This document shows positions 23,068 through 31,847 of a stretch of DNA of 64,000 nucleotides, piece after piece. A model generated the notes under the pieces. The model searched no databases, was not told the DNA's origin, and was given only the letters and a program-made list of their open reading frames with translations. The stretch spans positions 687,001 through 751,000 of the forward strand of contig JAIOWQ010000003.1 in assembly GCA_020975405.1 (NCBI GenBank). Reading direction: 5' to 3'. This stretch comes from Keithomyces neogunnii. Taxonomy: Eukaryota; Ascomycota; Sordariomycetes; Hypocreales; Clavicipitaceae. The position numbers and the translations under genes were made by a program. How positions within the stretch are numbered: position 1 is the first letter of the stretch; each line of letters starts with the position of its first letter.

Positions 23068-25360
23068 TCAGCTACTTTCCGGCGCAAAAAAGGCCCCCAG
23101 TCTGAAGGAGAGAAGAAGCGAAAAAGGGTCAGCAGGTCATCGTGAGGCAACAATGGACAGGAGGCCGCTACTCACCCTATAATCCCATAGCACACACACA
23201 TCAAGGCACCCTTAAGGCCGCTGGTCCTCAGGGTGCTGCTGCTCGTATTCAATATCAAAAGGTTTACCAAGAGAACTGTGCAGACCAAAATGGTCATTTC
23301 AAAGACATTAAAGGTTAGTGGCAAGTCGACTTGCAGGATCCAGCCGGCAATAACAATGAGCGGCGCCACGCAGAGGGCGATTTGAATGGACGAGCCGACG
23401 GCCACGGCTATTGCGAGGTCCAATTTGTTCCCGACGGCCACCGTGACCACGGTGACGTATTCGGATATGTTGCCGACAATGGGCAGAATGATGAGGCCGA
23501 TAAAGGTGTGCGATAGCCCGCTCTTCTGCGTCACCTCGTCGATGGAGGCGACGAGAAGGTCGGCGTTCATGGACATGAGCACCGAGGACACGCACAGGAC
23601 AATCACCGACATGATGATCTCGACAATCGACCCCACGCGTCCTGGGCATTCCTCGAGGCCGTAATCGTGCATGTAGCGGTTATCTCTGAGGAGCTGCAAC
23701 GAGGTTAAGCCGGACCTGGCAAAGGTTCGCTGATCCCCGCTGACGGAGGAATCCCGGCTCAGGCGCGGCCGGCTGGATGTGATGGATCTGGAGCGCGCAT
23801 GGAGATTGAATGGCATTAGTGGCTGGTGCGAGTTTGGCACCGAGCGTGTTGTATCAGTTTCATAGCTACGCCGACGTCCGCGTGGGTGGAGTGTGTTATC
23901 GGCGTCGTCGTCGTCGTCGTCGTCGTTGTTTTCCTCGCCCTCGGACTCGTTCTCGGAAGTGAGCGAGCCGAGTTCAAAGCGGTTCGCCGCCGCAACAGCC
24001 GGATTGTCCGCCGGCTGCCGATTGTTCTCGTCGGCGAATCTAATGGTTCGTGGAGGCAAAGCAAAGGTGCTCGTGCTTTGGTTCATGCCAAGCTCGGATT
24101 GAAGCTCGCTATGCGGGCCCCTTTCCATGTTGAGAGTCACGCGGTAATACTCCGCCTTGGATGGAGCCTTGTTGCTTCTCACTTCGTGTACAAAGTAAAT
24201 CAAGTATATGCAGAGGACAAGGATGGATGATATTCTAGTCATCTTGAGTGCAATATGGGCCGTCACGTCAGAGTTGTCGAAAGCCTTGTCAAAGGCGCTC
24301 TGGATAAAAGGTTAGCAACTCCGAGCCCAGCAAGGAAGGGCCGTAAGAGAGGCACGGGGTGATGACCGACAGGCATGATGAATGTAAAGACTGATACGAA
24401 AAGCAAACAGGCCAGAAGCTGGGCCTCTGCCGTGTTGTATAAGGGCACGGTGTCATTCGCGCTGGCTGCAAGTAGTGCCGAGCCAAGAATCAGGAGCAGA
24501 TTCACCAGCACTGATCCGAGAAGAGAAGCCTGAACGACTCTGATGTGATTTTCTGCCAAAGCAACTCTGGACGGATACTGGGTCAATGGAGGGACAAAGT
24601 CGGGCAGGAGGAGCACATGTCCATTGGCTTACATTCTGGCGGAAATGTGTTAGCAGATGACGTCGGTTTGCAGATGCTTGCTGGGCCGTCTTACAAGAGA
24701 ATAAGCTCCACCAGGTTGCCCAAGGTGATGTTCAACAGGGCGCCCAGGGTGTCGCCGGAATGGGCTGCAATGCGCTCTGTTGAGTCTGTCAACAGCGATG
24801 AAAGAGGTACAATGGCCATTGAGTTCAGAATAAAGGTAGCCAAGGGACCTGCGTCCACGAAGTAGCAGGCCAAACCAACAGGCACAAATACCAACAGCAG
24901 ATTCGCGCGCGACGACATTAGAATTCCGTACAGTACTTCCATGGCCGCATGGTGCCATGTGACGTGTTGAACGGCATCAAATTCATCCCCACCTGGCAGT
25001 TGCTGACATGGTGTTGCGTATTCGGCTCTCCTCGATTTCCGCCAACTGTAGACGCTGGATCGCAGTTGATTTCCTATACGACCGAGTGCTTTTCGCGTTT
25101 GTTCAAAATACGTTAATCCAAGAATACGAGGAGCAGCAACTGATTCGTCAAAGTATCGGGGTTGACGTACCTTGCCAGACCCCCCCCGAGGGTGTCTTTG
25201 GTAGAGCTGCAAATTCCGAGACCGACGTCGTTGGCGGTGCATGGCTCATGTCACCGTTTCCCAGAGAGCGACCCTCGTCACTGTCGCCTCCTCTAGCACA
25301 CGAATCATTATTAGTGTTTCGGCCATCGGCAAAGTTGTTTTGAGGCGCAGATTCGTCCAT
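23068..25360 (-). CDS. Vacuolar-type Ca2+/H+ exchanger (VCX1/CAX family) with a 3-nt microexon
   Basis: Cation/proton antiporter moving Ca2+ into the vacuole, 619 residues. Six exons: 25360-25171, 24992-24695, 24635-24633 (three nucleotides), 24566-24356, 24299-23176 and 23101-23068. The summed length is divisible by three. The two alpha repeats that form the ion path are visible: LLNITLGNLVELIL and LPIVGNISEYVTVVTVAVG. About 11 membrane segments surround them. A cytosolic N-terminus of about 75 residues is Gly/Asp-rich; the middle loop is long, with a run of Asp encoded by a (GTC/GAC)n tract, far longer than in yeast VCX1. The last exon encodes LGAFFAPESS, matching the usual family end. The second exon's acceptor at 24993 was chosen by phase; the first intron (178 nt) is the least certain. 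No neighbour suggests a special role. Confidence 0.87.
24633..24635 (-). other. Candidate 3-nt microexon (AAT) of the Ca2+/H+ exchanger
   Basis: On the minus strand, CTCTT is followed by donor GTAAGA, a CTAAC branch and acceptor CCGCCAG, then AAT, then donor GTAAGC and acceptor CGTCCAG. Including AAT gives ELILLIVALAEN; skipping it gives ELILLVALAEN. Both keep the frame, but only inclusion keeps the residue count of the conserved helix. Flanking introns are 59 and 66 nt. Confidence 0.65.
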
Positions 25361-26067
25361 AAATCCAGGGGGGAGTGTAGAGGCTGGATAGGTGTGCTGG
25401 GGGCGCCGGATGGTTTCCTTGGGAAATGTCACGCAGGGCGGCTCCGAAACTCTACGGACCAAGAACAGACGCGGGACGAACGAGTCCAAGCCCAACTTTA
25501 AGTTATTTCCAATGAATGCCAAGCCTGTCACCTGTCGTTGTTTCCACTGGTGATATTTTAGCCGGATAGAACCATGGTACCCAAGAATCGGCCACTCCCA
25601 CCAGCCAACCGCGGAGTCGACATGCTGGGCCTCGCGCCCTTTTGCTACGTGTCCCACTTTTGCGTCCCCAGCTGAGTATTATATTCCCGCCTGCAATGCC
25701 TGAGAATGGTTGACCCCAACGGGGGGCGCCGGGGTGGTTATGGAGATCTGGACGATGCATATGACGACCTGGCCGAAGCAGGGGTAGACGTCGCGTGCCG
25801 CCACAGAGGGCAGACCCCCACGGCTGCCACGCGGCAGAGAGCATCGATTAGATAGATCACTTGCTGGTGATTGCGAAGAGTCGGTGCTGAAAAATGGAGG
25901 CCGAATGACCATGTAATACGTCACGTTGGCGCTGTTGAACCTGTCGTCGTCGGCATTTGGGCTCAACATGCGATGCCTGCTCTGGCGCCCCCCGGGCCAC
26001 CGCCGCGCTATGCAACGCCAATGCTGACATATGACCAGCGACAATATGACAATGTGTGGTGTGGCGT

Positions 26068-28600
26068 CTATCCCGGCAGTTTGAAAGCTTGGGAGATGGC
26101 GCTGAGGACTTGGAGCGGAGTCGCGTTTGGATTGTCCTCCCACATGAGCTTCGGAGATAAAACTCTGAGACCGTTTCGATCTCGACAAACATGTTCCAGC
26201 AGACGGCCCATGCCGCGCGTACTCCGCAGCCGACGCTCCTTGGACCGATCGAGCCATTCCCGCTTCACTTCCGGCGACCAGTGACTTGTGGTATTGAGAA
26301 AGGCGAGAATCATTGCCGCCATTCCCACGGCGATGGGGGTTGAAACAGACGTGCCCGTCATTGTTCGAAAACCGCCCCCCAGGCTCGTTGGCCACTGGCT
26401 ATACACGTCCTCTCCATGGGTGATGAAGACTGGCAAATCTTTGTTGCCGCTCGGCGCAAACCATGAAAGTCGATTCTGTGCATCGCCGGATGTCACGCAT
26501 ATGGCCAAGTCCCTGTCTCGGGCCGGCCATGCAATGGCCTCCCGATTGCCGTGATTAGCTGCTGCCGCGAAGACAATGACTCCCCTGTGATTCGCATCTT
26601 CCAATGCTTGAGTCAAATCGTAAGAGCTCTCGTATGGGAATCCTAGCGAGAGGTTGATGATGTCGACTCCTTGATCAATCGCCCATTGCATGGCCTCTTG
26701 TACTGGCCGTCGTCCATTTCTCCTCGATTTGGCGCCGCCAGAGTCCTTTCCGGCTTTTGCCACGGTTCCATCAGAGCTAGTCTTTGCAATGTAAAGCTCC
26801 GCTCTTGGGGCGATGCTCAAGATTATGCCTGCGATATGCGTTCCGTGTCCAACGGTGTCGCGGACATCTTGCTCTTCTCCCGCGTCGCCGATAAAATTCT
26901 TGCACGCTTTTATCCTCTCCTTTTGAGCCATCTCAGGCATCTTGTTTGAAACTTTCTGCCCAAGCTTCGATCTCCGCCTGGCTGGGTACTTGAAGTCTGG
27001 ATGGTCTAGGTCTATGCCGGTATCGAGAATTGCAATCTTGACGGGACCTGACCACTCCGGGCTGTTTGTGTTGTCATCTTCGGGACTCCACTGAATCTTG
27101 TCGTACCAAGTGCGCTCAAGATCCTGAAATAGCTTCATTATGCTCTCAGAACTGTCGGGATCACCAGTCAACAAATATGTTTCTACGGGAGGGCAGAGGG
27201 GATAAGGGTGGGACCAACTCTTTGGGCCAAGACTGCGAGGTATCGGCAATTGTCGCATCGCTCAGAGCAAACAGCTCGCCTATAAAGACTTGCTCAACAA
27301 CCAAGGACAGATTCACTTGTAGTGGCAGCACACAGAGAGGCCACGTACCTTGGAGCTCAGAGCAGTCACTTCGAGCCGGGGAGGGATCTCTGCTCGGGCC
27401 AATCTTTTCGGCAACATTCAACATGTTGGCCTGTGCCCCGGGGCTGACTTTCCCATCCTTGGGCACCATGTTCCTGGGAACATGTCGAAAGGTTGGTAGT
27501 AGTTTGAGCATGGCATCGCCGTGCTGCTTCGCCAACGCCCTGGCATCCTTCCCATTCATGTCCTTCAACATGGTGTTCGGATGGTACTCTAGCAGGACTC
27601 GCAACACGCTGACTCGATTATGGTTGACTGCCAACATGACCGGCGTCCACTTCCGTTTCGTCAAGCAGTCTACTTCGGCACCGTGCTTGAGCAATGTCCG
27701 AACTGCCTCACAAGATCCATATCTCGCCGCGGTATGGAGTGGCTGCCATCCGGACTCGTTCTTTGCCGCAACAAGACGGGGGTCCATGTGCAAAAGGTAG
27801 ATGATGGCGCCTGTCTTTCCATCCGAGGCGGCCTTGTGTGTTGCTCTGACCCAATTCGGGTTGCGTAGATTGCCTTCGGCGCACCACAGGAACTCTTCAA
27901 CGGCACCAGCAGTGTTGCAGGCCAACATGTGCCTGAACTTTTGCCGATCGCCGCCTTGAAATTTCGTGACGAGATCCCGAGGCGATATGCCCACGTTGTT
28001 CTTGACCACACTTGAAGCGCCGTGCAGGAGAAGAAGGGCGGCGGCGGGAAGACATCGCGCCCTGATTGCAAGATGTAAAGCCGTGTCTCCATCTAGTGTT
28101 GTCATGTTGCACTTGGCTCCGTTGTGAAGAAGCCGCAGTATCGTGCTTGGGGACTTTTGCCGTGCAGCGAGATGCAACGCTGTTATCCGCCTCTGGCCGT
28201 CTGATTTGACGTCATCATTGCTATGAGCTTCAACATCGGCACCGCGATCCAAAAGGGTTGAGAGCACGTCGTCTTGCTGAGATTCCGCGGCAAGCATCAG
28301 AGCAGTCAGGCCACTCCATGTTCTGGCGTTAATGTCGACGCCCAGGTCAAGCAATTCGAGCACCACGTCAACCATGCCGAACTGGGCAGCGTTATGGAGC
28401 GGCGTGCGGCCTCTCTTTGCGCCCCTTTCGTCCCTGGCATTCACACACCCCTTGGGGTACAATTTGAGCAGTTCGCTGGCCTGAGTTGGCAACCCTCTTG
28501 TGATGGCGAGGTGAATTGCCACTCCCCTGTCCTCCCACCTCTCCTCCGGGCACAGATTGTTGGACTGCAGGAAGTCCCATAGTGCATTCGAAGCTTTCAT
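26068..28600 (-). CDS. Ankyrin-repeat subtilisin-like serine protease (S8 fusion)
   Basis: Intracellular protease predicted to be controlled through its ankyrin domain; 788 residues, two exons (28600-27349 and 27182-26068), 166-nt intron. The splice (CAAG|GTACGT to CCCGTAG) joins SELQ to ETYLLTGDPD in phase, linking two otherwise separate open frames. Residues about 20-370 carry roughly eight ankyrin repeats (for example TPLHNAAQFGMVDVVLELL, TALMLAAESQQ, TALHLAARQKS, QPLHTAARYGSCEAVRTLL). The subtilase domain has the full triad: Asp in AILDTGIDLDHPDF, His in GHGTHIAGI, Ser in GTSVSTPIAVG, plus the oxyanion AAAANHG. There is no signal peptide, so it is probably cytosolic. It is divergent from the gasdermin-like gene across about 600 nt. 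Fungal gasdermins are often paired with proteases that cleave them. The region upstream of the start is open in frame, so the N-terminus might be longer. Confidence 0.87.
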
Positions 28601-29196
28601 GTTGCCTCGGTTCTGTGACTCGGGTCCAGCTCGACCGACGAGATGTTTGAGGAGCGACGATGGGACGCGATACAGCAGGTGAGGCGCAAACTCCAGCCAA
28701 AGTCTTTCGACTGACTGCCTGGACTTGAGCTGAGCATCCCAAGGCGGGGAATTTAGCCAATCATTTTAGTTGCTGCACTGTACTCCGTACATGCATGCTT
28801 GGATGCAGGATCCGCATGGTGAGGAAACGAGATGCGAACGATTGCGACAGGTGTCGTGCTGTTAGATATTGGTAATGGCTAGATCAAGTGTCAGATTTGG
28901 CATGAATCGAGTAGTAGATTTTGTTCCAACATGCGCGTTTTGAATCCAGAGTGAGCCTCGTTCACAACAACGCATAACAAGCGTTTGTATGATGAATGGT
29001 TCAAATGCAAGGATGTGCCAAGTCCCACAACATGAAGCAGCCCGTCACCAGAACATGCAATCCCCGCGCCACAAGTAATGGCCAGCTGGAGGCCCGGAGA
29101 CCGAGTCCGCCAGCTGCCAGCCGCCAGCGATAATTCTCATTGCACACGCTACGAAAATGCTCAACACTTGACCTATTTCTCTGCCGAACCCCCGAC
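28601..29196. promoter_or_regulatory. Divergent promoter region of the protease / gasdermin-like pair
   Basis: About 600 nt separates the two start codons. Nothing else convincing is encoded. The head-to-head arrangement would allow shared control; no specific binding site could be named. Confidence 0.5.
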
Positions 29197-30078
29197 ATGC
29201 CGTTCAACAACAAGTCCAAGAAGTACTGGATCATTCCGCAAGAGTCGCTTTGCCCAGACGACTTACCTCTGGGGAGTCTCTTGAAGCGGCCCAATGATCC
29301 GATTGACATACTGAACAGACATGCTGTGGAGGCGATACAGGCGTCCCTAATCGTCAAGGAACGCGAACAAGTTAGCAAGAGCTTGAGCAGTGCCGTTTCC
29401 AACGGCTTCGGCGTCAACTTGGAGGCTTCTTCCGTGCTGGCTGCAGTCATCGGCGCGTCGCCAGCCGTGGGGACCGAGTGGTCGACGTCTTGCGAAGACA
29501 GCATTGAAGCAAAAAGGGTAAGGGCTCTCCATTTCAGTCCGTCGGATGAATACGCGAATCGGGCCCTCGGAGCTCGGCCCGTATCGGATTACATTGGACA
29601 GTCATTCTTCACGGCCCCCGTGTACATGATAGTGGGCGTTGCCATTGCCAGCAACGTTTCGCGGCAGGCGAGCAAACTTGGCAATCTCGGGCTGAAGGGT
29701 GGTGCGGGCATCGGGCCGCCTGGGATTGGGGTCGAGGTGTCTGCAGACGTGTCGGCTACTCGAGGCCTCGAGTCAAGCCATCGGGACGCCGTGGAGGATG
29801 ATGTCGTGCTGGCCTACCGATTGAGGCGCTTTCGATACTCCAAAATGCGCGGCCGGTTTGTCAAGGGAAAGGAAGACGAGTCCCGCCACGCGCGGTACGC
29901 GCTGGATCCAGAGAATTCGTACGCCGACGCAGAGGAGAATGAAGATGAAGACGCGCAACATGTTGCCGTCTTTTCCTATTTCGAGGACAGTGATTTTGTG
30001 GCTACTGGCCCCGCCATGGGAGGCTTCATGGGGATTGATGAAGAGGATGACTCGTCTGATGAATCCTTGGACGGCTAA
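29197..30078 (+). CDS. Gasdermin-like pore-forming protein (putative)
   Basis: Single-exon protein of 293 residues with no signal peptide. I propose a fungal gasdermin: a protein kept inactive until a protease removes its C-terminal tail, after which the N-terminal part forms membrane pores and kills the cell. Support from the sequence: a beta-rich pattern with an APVYMIVGVAIAS strand followed by a Gly-rich stretch (GLKGGAGIGPPGIGVEVSA, about residues 165-185) and then VVLAYRLRRFRY (about 205-216), an order that matches the strand-loop-strand end of gasdermin N-domains. Length is close to that of HET-Q1-type proteins. The last 60 residues are strongly acidic and could be the removable tail. 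It lies head-to-head with an ankyrin-subtilase, the usual partner arrangement. An upstream in-frame ATG at 29140 is less likely. Fold assignment needs profile search; without it this is a hypothetical protein. Confidence 0.58.
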   Translation: MPFNNKSKKYWIIPQESLCPDDLPLGSLLKRPNDPIDILNRHAVEAIQASLIVKEREQVSKSLSSAVSNGFGVNLEASSVLAAVIGASPAVGTEWSTSCEDSIEAKRVRALHFSPSDEYANRALGARPVSDYIGQSFFTAPVYMIVGVAIASNVSRQASKLGNLGLKGGAGIGPPGIGVEVSADVSATRGLESSHRDAVEDDVVLAYRLRRFRYSKMRGRFVKGKEDESRHARYALDPENSYADAEENEDEDAQHVAVFSYFEDSDFVATGPAMGGFMGIDEEDDSSDESLDG

Positions 30079-30570
30079 AGTCTTGGAAGCACGTAATTAA
30101 GAGACAAAGTGCCATTAGAGGAAACGTGGCGAGCAGCAGGTTGCGACGACCAAAGGTATCCATGGTGTAAATGGCCGGAATAGCAAAGAGCTGCCGAAAC
30201 GGATAGCGCTTCAGTGCAAATGAAAACCAAACCTCACCATGAAAATCACGAGAAGCACAATAATGTAACAAGTGTGGCCAAGAATTAGATGATGACGTGT
30301 TGATATCACCCTATAATAAAATATGGCAGACTCTTTGGTCTCTACTAGATCTTCGTACATCATCATACACCGTGGGACAGATAATCGGGTGCACTTGGTG
30401 CTGGAAAGTAGTTTCTGTGCAAATGGGACTTTCGGAGCGCTTCCCTCTCTCCTAGGAAAGTGCTGGTGGAGAGCCTTGATGTATCCAGTAGTATGTATCA
30501 ACATCCAAAGCTGGACTGAAGTTATCATGGCCCGCAATGCCCGCAGAGTGCCGCTTGCAAGCGCCACTAC
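30079..30570 (-). pseudogene. Decayed MFS sugar/inositol-type transporter fragment
   Basis: Two minus-strand frames carry transporter pieces: the AIPAIYTMDTFGRRNLLL block with LATFPLMALCLLI, typical of the segment 8-9 loop of sugar porters, and, in another frame further upstream, MYEDLVETKESA, which resembles the linker before segment 7. They are interrupted by stops and frame changes, and no start or end is present. Read as an old, truncated gene copy. Exact limits are uncertain. Confidence 0.6.
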
Positions 30571-31334
30571 AGCCGAGGCATTGATATTTAGTCAATGGCT
30601 AAAACATTAAGAATTAGCAGACCCGTAGCCCCGCAAGACATTGCGGCCTGTCCCCGCAAGTTTAAGGCGTTGCTTCATTCCAATCAGGTTGAACTTTCCC
30701 CTGATTTCCACAAAGCTTAGTATCCGCCTTGGTCAAAGACAAGATCTAGAGTGCCACACTACTTCCTCCGGTTGATTCTTGGGCTTAAGTTTGTGAATAG
30801 CTTCACAGACGACATTTTCGGAAGCAAAAGCCAGTGTGCCAGGCGACTGCGCTCATAAATTCTCATTTAATTGGCCATGAATGGTAAAGTCATCAAGCAA
30901 AGATGGGGAACAAGGGCGAGCTTGAAGTAGAGAAGGTGATGCCCTACCAAGCACTATAGAGTGTCATGCAAATCATCAGTAAGAATGAGCCAGAGTAATA
31001 CCTTGCAAACTGATGATAAGTCTGACTCTCAGAGTCCTTACAGCTTAAGCCTCCATGGCGAGGATTCCAAGCCCGCGACTGCAGCTCCAAGAGCCGTCCA
31101 TACGTACAAGGAACGCCCTACATCCCAGCCATACGCCTCTCCTCGCAGAACCAAAGACATCAGATTGAGACTTCACAACCCAAGTGTTGATTGGCAAGCC
31201 GTTGACAAATAGCGCCACAGAGTAAAAGACAACCAAAAGAAAGAAGGAAAGCGGTTCCGTGGAGGAGGCCTGTTTTGGAAAAGGCAGCTGGATGGTAAGA
31301 CACTGTGGTCAGATTGAAGCAATACGTATAATAC

Positions 31335-31361
31335 GAGCAAAGCGAGCAAAGCGAGCAAAAC
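31335..31361. repeat. Short tandem repeat, 9-nt unit x3
   Basis: Three near-perfect copies of GAGCAAAGC in an intergenic, slightly AT-rich stretch. The function, if any, is unknown. Confidence 0.8.
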
Positions 31362-31562
31362 GACTCTGATTTAGGGGTGCGCACTGGAGCTATAAGATGA
31401 CAGGCCTTTCCGTCTGAAGAGTGCTAATCACTTGCACAGGTTTTGTTCAGAATCCAACCATATATTTCTCGCCGGCAGCCATCACTCTCCAATACTATTC
31501 GTAGGTCACTCTGCTACGAGGTTTTCTGCATCGCATCACTAATCAGTCTTGATTAGCCCACA

Positions 31563-31847
31563 ATGGTTAAAGCAGTCTTTACAGTCATCTTGGGTCTTTT
31601 GGCCGTGACCAATGCCTGTGAGCAGCGCTGTGCCGTCAACCAGGCGCAGAGCAGTGGGAATCGGTGCACGTATGACTGCGGTGCTGATAGCGCACGATCA
31701 GCCCAGCAGAACGCTGCGGATTTCGCCGGTGCCCTGCGGCAAAAGCAGTTTGACTGCAGCTCCAACGCAGGGCAGGTCGTATGCAAAAAGACTGACAATT
31801 TCGGAGGCTGTGGCGACCACTGGTGGAATACTGGCCGGGGCTGCTGA
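31563..31847 (+). CDS. Small secreted cysteine-rich protein, 94 residues
   Basis: Unrecognised. The protein starts with a clean signal peptide (MVKAVFTVILGLLAVTNA) with the mature chain beginning directly at CEQRC. It carries eight cysteines in the order CxxxC, CxxxC, C, C, C, C, suitable for four disulfides, and ends in GCGDHWWNTGRGC with the last cysteine terminal. It is intronless and stops with TGA at 31845-31847. It lies alone in a gene-poor interval between a transporter relic and RIP-like DNA, a setting common for effector candidates. Possible roles include antimicrobial or host-interaction protein; none can be chosen from the sequence. Confidence 0.75.
   Translation: MVKAVFTVILGLLAVTNACEQRCAVNQAQSSGNRCTYDCGADSARSAQQNAADFAGALRQKQFDCSSNAGQVVCKKTDNFGGCGDHWWNTGRGC

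Noticed and set aside
26068..28600. Two separate genes, an ankyrin protein and a subtilase
   Set aside because: A 166-nt intron with good splice signals joins them exactly in phase, and the subtilase frame has no convincing start of its own.
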